58,360 nt of DNA, taken from contig NZ_JAELVF020000001.1 in the NCBI RefSeq assembly GCF_018101125.2, forward strand, positions 1,083,887 through 1,142,246. The letters are read 5' to 3'. Both the position numbers and the translations under genes were made by a program. Position 1 is the stretch's first letter. Each line of letters opens with the position of its first letter. Positions 1 to 8,982 of the stretch are shown here, one piece after another. Source of the DNA: Streptomyces tardus (GTDB taxonomy: Bacteria; Actinomycetota; Actinomycetes; Streptomycetales; Streptomycetaceae). The notes beneath the pieces were generated by a model. That model was not told where the DNA came from. It saw nothing but the letters and a program-made list of their open reading frames with translations, and did no database searches.

Positions 1-257
1 GGTGCAGGCCTGGAGGCCCTTCCGCCTCCGGGGCGGGACGGTGCGGGACGGCTGCTGCCCGCCGGGGACGGACCGTCGTCGGGGCCCGCGGGTTCGGCGG
101 ATCCGGCGAGGTGCCCCACAGTGTGGAGCGGGGTTACGGCGATGTACGAGATCTGTTAACACTGGCGTCGTAGTGGTCGTATTGGTCGTGTTCCGCCAGG
201 TGCGGGGCATGCCCGCCGTCCCGCTCCACCTCCGCCTTTCACTGGAACCGCCGCCCC
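1..257. other. 5' flank of the CitA-like kinase gene
   Basis: No convincing gene lies here. The stretch ends at the first ATG of the kinase. It holds short repeats of a GTCGTG/GTCGTA type around 165-192. In this family a transporter for the sensed carboxylate is often encoded divergently, so the left part may be a promoter region for a gene outside the window; that is inference. Confidence 0.3.
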
Positions 258-2348
258 ATGCGCCTCCGCCGCCCAGCCCGTTCGCACCCCGCCCCCGACG
301 AGGCCGTACCGCCCGACCCGCACAACCCGTCCGTACCGCACAGCCAGTCCGGCAGCCCGCACAGCCCGTCCGCGCCCCGCAATCCCGTCGCCGGGCGCGT
401 CCCCGCCGACACCCGCGACGCCGACACCCGCGACGCTGCCGGCCGAGACGCCGCCACCGGCGACGCCCACCCCGGCGCCGTGGGCGGGCCGGAGCGTCGG
501 GGCGGGCCGGAGCGTCGGGGCGGGCCGCTGCGCACCTTCCGTCGGCTCCGCGGTCGCCTGCGGCGGCGCAGGCTCTCGTTGACCGGTTCGCTCTTCGTCG
601 GCTACGCGACGCTGCTGGTCCTCGCGCTGGTGGTGACGGGCGCGCTGTGGGTGGCGCACCACGACCGGCAGTTGGACCGGCAGTACACGGAGCGGGTGCT
701 GACCATCGGACGGTCGGTGGCGGCGATGCCGGAGATCAGTGAGGCCCTGGGGTCGCAGGACCCGCCGGCGGTGATCGACCCGCTGGCCGACCGGGTGGGG
801 CGCGCGACCGGTGCCGAGTACGTCGTGGTCGCCACCCCGGACGGCATCCGGATGTCGCACGTGGACGACCGGCTCATCGGCAAGCGTGTGTCGACGCCGC
901 CCGGCCCGGCGGGCGCGGGCAAGGAGTGGAGCGGTCAGCAGACCGGCACCCAGGGCACCAGCGTGCGGGCGAAGGTGCCGATCACCGGCGGGCCGGACGG
1001 CGAGGAGGTGCTCGGCTACGTCTCCGTCGGCGTCCTGACCTCCGACATCGCCACCGAGGCGACCGACGCGCTGCCGTCGATCATGGGCACCGTCGCAGCC
1101 GTGCTGACGCTGGGCGCCGCGGGCGCGTACGTGCTCTCCCGCCGGGTCCGCGCGAAGACGTACGGGCTGGAGCCGGCGGACATCACCGCACTGCTGGAGA
1201 GCCGGGAGGCGCTGCTCCACGCCGTGCGCGAAGGCGTGATCGCCGTGGACAACGACGACCGGCTCGTCCTCGTCAACCCGCCCGCGCGGCAGCTGCTCTC
1301 GCTGCCGGACGCCTGCGAGGGCACCGCGCTGGAGGCGTTGGAGCTCGACTCGCGGCTGCGCGACATCATCGGCGGGGCGACCGAGGGGGAGGACCAGATC
1401 GTGCTGATCGGCGCCCGGGTGCTGGTCTGCAACCGGATGCCGGTCAGCGTGCACGGCCGCGCGGCGGGTGCGGTGGTGACGCTGCGCGACCGCACCGAAC
1501 TCGACCGGTTGACCGGGGAGTTGGACGGCGCCCGTACCGTCACCCGGGGGTTGCGCTCGCAGTCCCACGAGTTCGCGAACCGCATCCACACCCTGGCCGG
1601 CCTGCTGGAGCTCGGCGAGGTGGAGGAGGCCCGCGCGTACCTCACTGATCTGTCCGCCGCACACGCCAGAGCGAGCGGCCAGATCAGCGGTCACATCGCC
1701 GATTCGGCCGTCGCCGCGCTCGCGCTCGCCAAGAGCGCCCAGGCCGACGAGCAGAACGCGGAGCTGCGGCTGTCCCCGATGAGCAGGGTGCCCTACACGC
1801 TCCCGGGCGGGCTGCGCGCCGACGTACTGCTGGTCCTGGGAAACCTGCTGGACAACGCCCTCGACGCGGTCACCGGACGCACCGGCGAGGAAGGCTGGGT
1901 CGAGCTGCTGATCCGGGTGCACCCCGCCGACGGCGACGAACTCCCCCACGATCTGGTGGAGATCCGGGTCATCGACTCCGGGCACGGGGTCGGCGCCGGA
2001 CTCGCCGAGGAGATCTTCGAGTACGGATTCACCACCAAGGCCGCGGACAGCAGAAACACCCGCGGGCTCGGCGAGGGCCTGGGGCTGGCGCTCGTGCGGC
2101 AGGTCTGCGAAAGTCGCGGAGGCAGCGTCGGGGTGGAGATTCCCGGTGACGCCACGTCCGAAGAGGGAGCCGTGTTCACCGCCTACCTACCCGTCTCCGA
2201 CCAGCCCCCGCCAGAGGATGAATCGGACATCGGCGACGACGGCTCCGCTCCCGGCCCGTCCGACGCCGTGCGTTCGCGTGCCGTGTCCTCGCGTGCGACC
2301 TCGCGCACCGACACCTCCGGCCCCGGCGGGGCGGTCGAACGATCGTGA
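258..2348 (+). CDS. CitA/DcuS-type sensor histidine kinase
   Basis: Membrane sensor kinase of the citrate/dicarboxylate-sensing class. The first 100 or so residues are Pro/Arg-rich and low complexity, including a GGPERR duplication, so the true start may lie downstream of this ATG. A first membrane helix lies at about 110-132, then an extracytoplasmic PAS-like sensor domain, a second helix at about 271-295, a cytoplasmic PAS domain and an unusual Spo0B-like phosphoacceptor motif SQSHEFANRIHTL with His near residue 437. The N box (NLLDNALDAV) and G boxes (DSGHGVG, GLGEGLGLAL) are intact. The stop overlaps the next start by 4 bp (GTGA), so the response regulator is translationally coupled. The family is known to sense C4 or C6 carboxylates; the ligand here is not known. 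Confidence 0.9.
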   Translation: MRLRRPARSHPAPDEAVPPDPHNPSVPHSQSGSPHSPSAPRNPVAGRVPADTRDADTRDAAGRDAATGDAHPGAVGGPERRGGPERRGGPLRTFRRLRGRLRRRRLSLTGSLFVGYATLLVLALVVTGALWVAHHDRQLDRQYTERVLTIGRSVAAMPEISEALGSQDPPAVIDPLADRVGRATGAEYVVVATPDGIRMSHVDDRLIGKRVSTPPGPAGAGKEWSGQQTGTQGTSVRAKVPITGGPDGEEVLGYVSVGVLTSDIATEATDALPSIMGTVAAVLTLGAAGAYVLSRRVRAKTYGLEPADITALLESREALLHAVREGVIAVDNDDRLVLVNPPARQLLSLPDACEGTALEALELDSRLRDIIGGATEGEDQIVLIGARVLVCNRMPVSVHGRAAGAVVTLRDRTELDRLTGELDGARTVTRGLRSQSHEFANRIHTLAGLLELGEVEEARAYLTDLSAAHARASGQISGHIADSAVAALALAKSAQADEQNAELRLSPMSRVPYTLPGGLRADVLLVLGNLLDNALDAVTGRTGEEGWVELLIRVHPADGDELPHDLVEIRVIDSGHGVGAGLAEEIFEYGFTTKAADSRNTRGLGEGLGLALVRQVCESRGGSVGVEIPGDATSEEGAVFTAYLPVSDQPPPEDESDIGDDGSAPGPSDAVRSRAVSSRATSRTDTSGPGGAVERS

Positions 2349-3112
2349 GCGCCTCGACCCACACCCCCTCGCAGCCCGTGCCACCACCCGCCCCGCGCAT
2401 CGGGGTCCTCGTCGTCGACGACGACGTACGGGTGGCCCGCAACCACCGCGAGCTGGTCCAGTCGCTGCCCGGCTTCACCGTCGTCGGAGTCGCCCACACG
2501 GCCGCGGACGCACTGACCGAAATGGCCCGACTCCGCCCCGACCTGGTCCTGTTGGACCTCTATCTGCCCGACGACACCGGCATCTCGGTACTGCGCAGGC
2601 AGCGTTCGCCGGAGAACGCGGGACACCACCCGGTGGACTTCCTGGTCATCACCGCCGTGCGGGACATCGACCAGGTGCGTGCCGCCCTGCACGGCGGGGC
2701 GGTCCACTACCTGCTCAAGCCCTTCCCCCTCACCGCGCTGCGCGACCAGCTGGAACGGTTCGCCGTCGCCCGGCAGCGGATGGCCGGAGCGGGCCAGGCG
2801 GCCAGCCAGCGCGATGTGGACCGGCTGTTCGGCCTGATGCGGCCCTCCACCGCGACCCAGTCACTGCCCAAGGGCCTGACCGCCGCGACCAGCGAGCTGA
2901 TCGCCGGGACCCTGCGCGAGGCCGACGGTGATCTGTCGGCCGTCGACGTCAGTGAGCGGACCGGCGTCTCGCGCGTCACCGCCCGCCGCTACCTCGAGCA
3001 CCTCTGTGCAGACGGTCGCGCCGAGCTCCGTATGCGCTACGGGTCGGCGGGCCGCCCCGAGCACCGCTACACCTGGCTCGGCCCCAATACCGGCCGACCA
3101 CAGGCCGGTTGA
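2345..3112 (+). CDS. CitB-type response regulator
   Basis: Cytoplasmic transcription factor partnering the kinase just upstream, whose stop it overlaps by 4 bp. The N-terminal receiver domain shows the acidic pair in VVDDDVRVARN near residue 23 and the phosphoacceptor Asp in LLDLYLPDDTG near residue 70. The conserved Lys is in LLKPFPL. The C-terminal third carries a helix-turn-helix (SERTGVSRVTARRYLEHL), typical of CitB/DcuR regulators. Length is about 255 aa, usual for the family. Its target is probably a carboxylate transporter outside this window; none is seen here. Confidence 0.92.
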   Translation: MSASTHTPSQPVPPPAPRIGVLVVDDDVRVARNHRELVQSLPGFTVVGVAHTAADALTEMARLRPDLVLLDLYLPDDTGISVLRRQRSPENAGHHPVDFLVITAVRDIDQVRAALHGGAVHYLLKPFPLTALRDQLERFAVARQRMAGAGQAASQRDVDRLFGLMRPSTATQSLPKGLTAATSELIAGTLREADGDLSAVDVSERTGVSRVTARRYLEHLCADGRAELRMRYGSAGRPEHRYTWLGPNTGRPQAG

Positions 3113-3369
3113 CGCCCGCACGGAGGCCTCCGGGGCGCTGCGGCCGGGTGTTCGCGGGCGGGCACTGCGGTACGCGGGCGGGCACTGCGTACCTGCGCCG
3201 AGTTCCCGGAACGAGGAGCGGGCGGGCGGCGGCGGGCAGCCGTGCACGCGGGGCGCGCAGCGGGGACGCGATCCGTGCGGCTTTGCTCACCGCGGGCTGG
3301 GGAAAACCCCAGCAGACGTTGCGGGAGACCTCATAGCGAGCAACGTGGACGGCACGGCAGTCTTGTGGC

Positions 3370-4584
3370 ATGACCGAGAGATCCACTTCCGGAGCGGCTG
3401 CCGCTGAGGCCCTGCCTCCGCCACGAGCGGCGCTGAGCGGCACGACCTGGCGGGAGATCGTCCATCTGCTGCTCAACCTCCCGCTCGGCATCTTCTCCTT
3501 CGTCTGCGCGGTGGTGTGGGTGTTCGCGGCTGCGCTGCTCTCGGTCACCGTGATCGGGCTGCCGGTGCTCGCGGCGGGCCTTACCGGCATGCGCGCGCTG
3601 GGGCGGTGGGAGCGTGGTCGGGCCCGGGTTCTGCTGGGTCTGCGGATCGAGGAGCCGTCGCCGCTCAGCCGGGCCGGAGGCGCGGGCTTCTTCCCGTGGT
3701 TGTGGCGGACGCTGTCCGATCCGGTCGGCTGGCGCTCGGCGCTCTTCGCGGTGATCAGACTCCCCTGGGGAGTGCTGACCTTCGCCATCACGCTGGTGTC
3801 GCTGTTTGTGCTCTGGCCGCTTCTGCCGTGGTTGGCGAGGCTGTTGACGCAGGTCGACCGTGTGATGGTGCGCGGTCTGCTCTCACCCTCCGACGGGCTG
3901 GAGCGGCGGATCGCTCAGCTCAGGACCGACAAGGAGACGGTCACCGACACGGCCAGCGGGGATCTGCGGCGGATCGAGCGGGACCTCCACGACGGCGCTC
4001 AGGCCAGACTCGTCGCCCTCGCCATGGACCTCGGCCTCGCCAAGGAAAAACTCACCGAAGACCCCGAAGCCGCAGCAAAAATGGTCGACGAAGCACACGG
4101 CGAAGTAAAACTCGCCCTCCAAGAACTCCGAGACCTCGCCCGCGGAATCCACCCCGCAATCCTCACCGACCGAGGACTCGCACCCGCACTCTCCGCACTC
4201 CGCGCCCGCTGCACCGTACCCACCACCCTCCACACCGAAATACCCCACAGACCCGCACCCGCCATCGAAGCCATCGCCTACTTCACCGTCTCCGAACTCC
4301 TCCAAAACATCAGCAAACACAGCCACGCCACCCAAGCCGACGTCGAACTCTGGCGCACCAAAAACCGCCTCCTCATCCAAATCACCGACAACGGCCAAGG
4401 CGGCGCCACCACCCACACCGGCACCGGACTCAAAGGCCTCGCCGACCGCCTCAACTCCGTCGACGGACTCCTCCTCATCCACTCACCACCCGGCGGACCC
4501 ACCACCATCACCATCGAACTCCCCTGGCGAGACCCCCAACCCACCCACACCCACACCCGTACAGACAACGGATCGGAGCGCTGA
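3370..4584 (+). CDS. NarL-type sensor histidine kinase, first of a tandem pair
   Basis: 404-aa membrane histidine kinase. The N-terminal half has four hydrophobic segments and no obvious periplasmic sensor domain, as in streptomycete 'sensor domain' HisKA_3 kinases. The DHp motif ERDLHDGAQARL puts the phospho-His near residue 207; the ATPase domain follows with SELLQNISKHSHA and DNGQGG. From 3946 to 4571 the DNA is repeated, with a single silent A/G difference, in the next gene (5292-5917). This cassette uses almost no G-ending codons, unlike the first half. A CAGTCT hexamer lies 6 nt before the ATG and could be a leaderless -10. It probably signals to the LuxR-type regulator at 6138. Confidence 0.9.
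   Translation: MTERSTSGAAAAEALPPPRAALSGTTWREIVHLLLNLPLGIFSFVCAVVWVFAAALLSVTVIGLPVLAAGLTGMRALGRWERGRARVLLGLRIEEPSPLSRAGGAGFFPWLWRTLSDPVGWRSALFAVIRLPWGVLTFAITLVSLFVLWPLLPWLARLLTQVDRVMVRGLLSPSDGLERRIAQLRTDKETVTDTASGDLRRIERDLHDGAQARLVALAMDLGLAKEKLTEDPEAAAKMVDEAHGEVKLALQELRDLARGIHPAILTDRGLAPALSALRARCTVPTTLHTEIPHRPAPAIEAIAYFTVSELLQNISKHSHATQADVELWRTKNRLLIQITDNGQGGATTHTGTGLKGLADRLNSVDGLLLIHSPPGGPTTITIELPWRDPQPTHTHTRTDNGSER
3946..4571 (+). repeat. Direct repeat copy 1: kinase transmitter cassette
   Basis: 626-bp segment matching 5292-5917 with one mismatch (A at 4050, G at 5396, a silent Lys codon change). It spans the HisKA_3 dimerisation and ATPase domains. The border is abrupt: the base before each copy already differs (C at 3945, G at 5291), as does the base after (A at 4572, C at 5918). 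Confidence 0.97.
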
Positions 4585-4592
4585 CCACTGCC

Positions 4593-5993
4593 ATGCGTGT
4601 CCTCAAGGAAGTGCTGCGCGCCCCGTTCGCGGGATGGACCTGGCGCGCTCTGCTCCACATCGTGAGCGGGCTGCTCATCGCCCTGCCGGCGTTCGTTCTG
4701 GTCGTCACGCTGATGGCGGTGAGCGGAGCGCTGCTGATCACGTTTCTCGGAGTGCCGCTGCTGGCGCTGACGCTTGTGCTGTGCCGCGGGTTGGGCACGG
4801 TGCAGCGCTCCCGCACCCGCGCGCTGCTCGGGGTGCGGGTGGCCGCGCCCGAGCCGATACGCCCCCAGGTCGAGCGCACCGGCGCCATGGCTCTGCTCGG
4901 CGCGACCCTGAAGAACGGTGCCGCATGGCGGCACGCCTTCCACGCGGTGTTGAGCTTTCCGCTCGCACTGTTCTCCTTCATCACCGGTGTGACGCTGTGG
5001 CTGTACGGCTGGGTGCTCGCCCTCTACCCGCTGTGGCACTGGGTCTTCCCGACCTACACCGACGAACCCGGTCTCCAGCTCTACGGCGAGGCCGACGGCA
5101 GCGGCATCTGGCTGGACGCCCCGGTCGAGATCGCACTGGCCTCGGCGACGGGAGTGGTGTTCGTCCTGTTCAGCCCCTGGGTGCTGGGGGGCCTCGCCGC
5201 CCTGGACCGGCTGCTCGTCGTCGGCCTGCTCGGCCCCTCGAAGCTGGCGAGTGAGGTGCGGAAGCTGGAGAGCGCGCGGGGCACCGCGGTGGACACGGCC
5301 AGCGGGGATCTGCGGCGGATCGAGCGGGACCTCCACGACGGCGCTCAGGCCAGACTCGTCGCCCTCGCCATGGACCTCGGCCTCGCCAAGGAAAAGCTCA
5401 CCGAAGACCCCGAAGCCGCAGCAAAAATGGTCGACGAAGCACACGGCGAAGTAAAACTCGCCCTCCAAGAACTCCGAGACCTCGCCCGCGGAATCCACCC
5501 CGCAATCCTCACCGACCGAGGACTCGCACCCGCACTCTCCGCACTCCGCGCCCGCTGCACCGTACCCACCACCCTCCACACCGAAATACCCCACAGACCC
5601 GCACCCGCCATCGAAGCCATCGCCTACTTCACCGTCTCCGAACTCCTCCAAAACATCAGCAAACACAGCCACGCCACCCAAGCCGACGTCGAACTCTGGC
5701 GCACCAAAAACCGCCTCCTCATCCAAATCACCGACAACGGCCAAGGCGGCGCCACCACCCACACCGGCACCGGACTCAAAGGCCTCGCCGACCGCCTCAA
5801 CTCCGTCGACGGACTCCTCCTCATCCACTCACCACCCGGCGGACCCACCACCATCACCATCGAACTCCCCTGGCGAGACCCCCAACCCACCCACACCCAC
5901 ACCCGTACAGACAACGGCACCGGCACCGGCACCGGCACCAACTCCCGCCCCGGCACCGACTCCGGAGCGAAAGGCCTCGAGGCCGCCCGCTGA
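4593..5993 (+). CDS. NarL-type sensor histidine kinase, second of a tandem pair
   Basis: 466-aa paralogue of the preceding kinase, 8 bp downstream, and so probably in the same operon. The N-terminal membrane region is related in layout but clearly different in sequence and carries an extra extracytoplasmic loop between hydrophobic segments. The HisKA_3/ATPase half is identical in protein sequence to the upstream kinase; the phospho-His is near residue 248. The two proteins therefore differ only in input domain and in a Thr/Gly-rich tail encoded by GGCACC repeats (5916-5939). The start chosen is the ATG at 4593, which gives the conserved membrane-domain N terminus. A longer upstream extension of the frame only shadows the first gene. 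Confidence 0.9.
   Translation: MRVLKEVLRAPFAGWTWRALLHIVSGLLIALPAFVLVVTLMAVSGALLITFLGVPLLALTLVLCRGLGTVQRSRTRALLGVRVAAPEPIRPQVERTGAMALLGATLKNGAAWRHAFHAVLSFPLALFSFITGVTLWLYGWVLALYPLWHWVFPTYTDEPGLQLYGEADGSGIWLDAPVEIALASATGVVFVLFSPWVLGGLAALDRLLVVGLLGPSKLASEVRKLESARGTAVDTASGDLRRIERDLHDGAQARLVALAMDLGLAKEKLTEDPEAAAKMVDEAHGEVKLALQELRDLARGIHPAILTDRGLAPALSALRARCTVPTTLHTEIPHRPAPAIEAIAYFTVSELLQNISKHSHATQADVELWRTKNRLLIQITDNGQGGATTHTGTGLKGLADRLNSVDGLLLIHSPPGGPTTITIELPWRDPQPTHTHTRTDNGTGTGTGTNSRPGTDSGAKGLEAAR
5292..5917 (+). repeat. Direct repeat copy 2: kinase transmitter cassette
   Basis: Second copy of the 626-bp cassette, offset by 1346 bp from the first. Recombination between the copies would delete one intergenic junction and fuse the first input domain to the second transmitter. 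Confidence 0.97.
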
Positions 5994-6137
5994 ATCGACC
6001 GCACCACCACGGCGCCTCGCTCCCCCGCCCGGGACAGCGACCGCATGTACCGGCAGGCAACCGAGGCAGCCTGCCGCGCCCGTCCGGATTCTGGGATGCT
6101 GAGCACCTGACTTCGGATACCAGGGGGAAGAAGAGAA

Positions 6138-6809
6138 GTGTCGGACAACGTACGAGTCGTCATCGCCGAGGACTCGGTACTGCTGCGCGAGGGGTTGACC
6201 CGGCTGCTCACCGACCGGGGGCACGAGGTCGTCGCCGGGGTGGGGGACGGCGAGGCGCTGGTCAAGACCGTCGCCGACCTCGCGGCAGGCGGTGCGCTGC
6301 CGGATGTGGTGGTCGCCGATGTCCGGATGCCGCCGACCCACACCGACGAGGGGGTGCGGGCCGCGATAGAGCTGCGGGGCCGGTATCCGAGCGTGGGCGT
6401 CCTGGTGCTCTCGCAGTACGTCGAGGAGCAGTACGCCACCGAGTTGCTGGCCGGCACCACGCAGGGCGTCGGCTATCTGCTCAAGGATCGGGTCGCCGAC
6501 GTGCGGGAGTTCGTCGACGCGGTCTGCCGGGTGGCGGACGGAGGTACGGCGCTCGATCCGGAGGTTGTCACGCAGTTGCTCAGCCGCAGCCGCAAACAGG
6601 ACGTGGTGGAGCGACTCACACCGCGTGAGCGCGAGGTTCTCGGGTTGATGGCGGAAGGCCGTACGAATTCGGCCATCGCCGCCTGCATGGTGGTCAGCGG
6701 CTCGGCGGTCGAGAAGCATGTGAGCAATATCTTCATGAAGCTCGGCCTCGCCCACAGTGACGCGGATCACCGAAGAGTGCTCGCCGTACTGACCTATCTC
6801 AACTCGTGA
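6138..6809 (+). CDS. NarL/LuxR-family response regulator
   Basis: 223-aa response regulator, the likely common partner of the two kinases upstream (145 bp gap). The receiver domain has EDSVLLREGL near the N terminus and a phosphoacceptor Asp in VVVADVRMPP near residue 58. The LuxR helix-turn-helix at the C terminus contains LTPREREVLGLMAEGRTN and the recognition helix SGSAVEKHVSNIFMKL. The GTG at 6138 follows a purine-rich GGGGAAGAAGAGA ribosome-binding region. Conserved length and motifs make the call secure; the regulon is unknown. Confidence 0.93.
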   Translation: MSDNVRVVIAEDSVLLREGLTRLLTDRGHEVVAGVGDGEALVKTVADLAAGGALPDVVVADVRMPPTHTDEGVRAAIELRGRYPSVGVLVLSQYVEEQYATELLAGTTQGVGYLLKDRVADVREFVDAVCRVADGGTALDPEVVTQLLSRSRKQDVVERLTPREREVLGLMAEGRTNSAIAACMVVSGSAVEKHVSNIFMKLGLAHSDADHRRVLAVLTYLNS

Positions 6810-7083
6810 AACGGCTCGGCGGTCCTTCCACCGGGCCTGCAGCACGCTTCGGCCACCTGGGTCACCACAGTCAACTCCGTGCGAGGGGCGCTTCGTTCGG
6901 GTCAACCCGACCGCTCCTGCGGCACCACCGCTTCACGTCCGCGAACCATGCCTGTCGCGCGGACCGCACGCCCCGGACGCCCCGTCTCAGCAGGGCGTCC
7001 ATCATCCGATCGGGCGGAGTTCGACCGTCCCGACGCACGTACGATGGGCAGCGAGCCGTTGCCTCAAGGGGAGGTCCTCCGCA

Positions 7084-8982
7084 GTGACCCAGCAGGTCAG
7101 CCAAGAAAGCGCCAAGGAAGTCAGGCGTCTGGACCGGGTGATTATCCGGTTCGCGGGGGACTCCGGCGACGGGATGCAACTCACCGGTGATCGCTTCACC
7201 TCCGAGACCGCCACCTTCGGCAACGATCTCTCCACCCTGCCGAACTTCCCGGCCGAGATCCGCGCTCCCGCAGGGACCCTGCCCGGCGTCTCCTCGTTCC
7301 AGCTGCACTTCGCCGACCACGACATCCTGACGCCCGGGGACGCCCCGAACGTCCTGGTCGCGATGAACCCGGCAGCCCTGCGGGCGAACATCGACGACCT
7401 GCCCAAGGGCGCCGAGATCATCGTCAACACCGACGAGTTCGCCAAGCGCGCGATGGCGAAGGTGGGCTACGCCACCAGCCCGTTGGAGGACGGCTCGCTG
7501 GACGGCTACCGGGTCCACCCGGTGCCGCTGACCACGCTGACCGTGGAGGCGCTCAAGGAGTACGACCTCGGCCGCAAGGAGGCCGCCCGCAGCAAGAACA
7601 TGTTCGCGCTCGGGCTGCTGTCCTGGATGTACAACCGCCCGGTCGAGGGCACCGAGCGCTTCCTGCGGACGAAGTTCGCGAAGAAGCCACAGATCGCGGA
7701 GGCGAACGTCGCCGCGTTCCGCGCCGGCTGGAACTTCGGCGAGACCACCGAGGACTTCGCGGTCTCCTACGAAGTGGCCCCGGCCACGAAGGCGTTCCCC
7801 ACCGGCACCTACCGGAACATCTCGGGCAACCTCGCGCTCTCCTACGGGCTGGTGGCCGCCTCGCAGCAGGCGGATCTGCCGCTCTTCCTCGGCTCGTACC
7901 CGATCACCCCGGCCTCGGACATCCTCCACGAGCTGTCCCGGCACAAGAACTTCGGCGTGCGGACCTTCCAGGCCGAGGACGAGATCGCGGGCATCGGCGC
8001 CGCCCTGGGCGCCGCGTTCGGCGGTGCGCTCGGCGTCACCACCACCTCGGGCCCGGGCGTCGCGCTGAAGTCCGAGACCATCGGGCTCGCCGTCTCGCTC
8101 GAACTGCCGCTGCTGATCGTCGACATCCAGCGCGGCGGCCCCTCCACCGGACTGCCCACCAAGACCGAGCAGGCCGACCTGCTCCAGGCGATGTACGGGC
8201 GCAACGGCGAGGCGCCGGTGCCGATCGTGGCCCCCTCCACCCCGGGCGACTGCTTCGACGCCGCCCTGGAGGCGACCCGGATCGCGCTGACGTACCGCAC
8301 CCCGGTCTTCCTGCTCTCGGACGGCTACCTGGCAAACGGCTCGGAGCCCTGGCGTATCCCCGAGGTCGAGGAACTCCCCGATCTGCGCACGCAGTTCGCC
8401 ACCGGCCCGAACCACACGCTGGAGGACGGCACCGAGGCGTTCTGGCCCTACAAGCGCGATCCGCAGACCCTCGCCCGGCCGTGGGCGGTGCCCGGCACCC
8501 CGGGTCTGGAGCACCGCATCGGCGGTATCGAGAAGCAGGACGGCACGGGCAACATCTCCTACGACCCGGCCAACCACGAGCACATGGTGCGCACCCGCCA
8601 GGCGAAGATCGACGGTATCGAGGTGCCGGACCTGGCCGTCGACGACCCGGAGGGCCCCGACGGCGCGGGCGCACGGGTCCTGGTGATCGGCTGGGGCTCG
8701 ACGTACGGCCCGATCACCGCGGCGGTGCGCCGGGTCAGGCGAGCAGGCGGACAGGTCGCCCAGGCGCATCTGCGGCACCTCAATCCGTTCCCCGCCAATC
8801 TCGGTGAGGTGCTGCGCGGTTACGACCGGGTGGTCGTGCCGGAGATGAACCTCGGCCAGCTCTCCACGCTGCTCCGCGCCCGGTTCCTCGTTGACGCACA
8901 GCCGCACACGCAGGTGAACGGCATGCCGTTCAAGGCCGAGCAGCTCGCCCACGTTCTCAAGGAGGCCATCGACCATGGCTGA
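7084..8982 (+). CDS. korA: 2-oxoacid:ferredoxin oxidoreductase, alpha (fused gamma-alpha) subunit
   Basis: 632-aa subunit of 2-oxoglutarate (2-oxoacid):ferredoxin oxidoreductase, which converts 2-oxoglutarate and CoA to succinyl-CoA and CO2 while reducing ferredoxin. The N-terminal gamma-type domain begins with VIIRFAGDSGDGMQLTGDRF-like sequence near residue 20. The alpha/pyrimidine-binding region follows with GSYPITPASDILHELS and QAEDEIAGIGAALGAA. A GGGGAGG ribosome-binding site precedes the GTG start. It overlaps the beta subunit by 8 bp, a coupled two-gene operon as in other actinobacteria. Confidence 0.95.
   Translation: MTQQVSQESAKEVRRLDRVIIRFAGDSGDGMQLTGDRFTSETATFGNDLSTLPNFPAEIRAPAGTLPGVSSFQLHFADHDILTPGDAPNVLVAMNPAALRANIDDLPKGAEIIVNTDEFAKRAMAKVGYATSPLEDGSLDGYRVHPVPLTTLTVEALKEYDLGRKEAARSKNMFALGLLSWMYNRPVEGTERFLRTKFAKKPQIAEANVAAFRAGWNFGETTEDFAVSYEVAPATKAFPTGTYRNISGNLALSYGLVAASQQADLPLFLGSYPITPASDILHELSRHKNFGVRTFQAEDEIAGIGAALGAAFGGALGVTTTSGPGVALKSETIGLAVSLELPLLIVDIQRGGPSTGLPTKTEQADLLQAMYGRNGEAPVPIVAPSTPGDCFDAALEATRIALTYRTPVFLLSDGYLANGSEPWRIPEVEELPDLRTQFATGPNHTLEDGTEAFWPYKRDPQTLARPWAVPGTPGLEHRIGGIEKQDGTGNISYDPANHEHMVRTRQAKIDGIEVPDLAVDDPEGPDGAGARVLVIGWGSTYGPITAAVRRVRRAGGQVAQAHLRHLNPFPANLGEVLRGYDRVVVPEMNLGQLSTLLRARFLVDAQPHTQVNGMPFKAEQLAHVLKEAIDHG

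Noticed and set aside
156..1985. Long open frame on the minus strand across the CitA-like kinase
   Set aside because: Antisense shadow of a strongly conserved kinase; composition Arg/Gly/Gln-rich with no domain.
3883..5828. Gly/Glu-rich minus-strand frames over the kinase cassettes
   Set aside because: Long antisense frames arise because the coding strand lacks G at third positions; they are repeated with the cassette and have no independent support.
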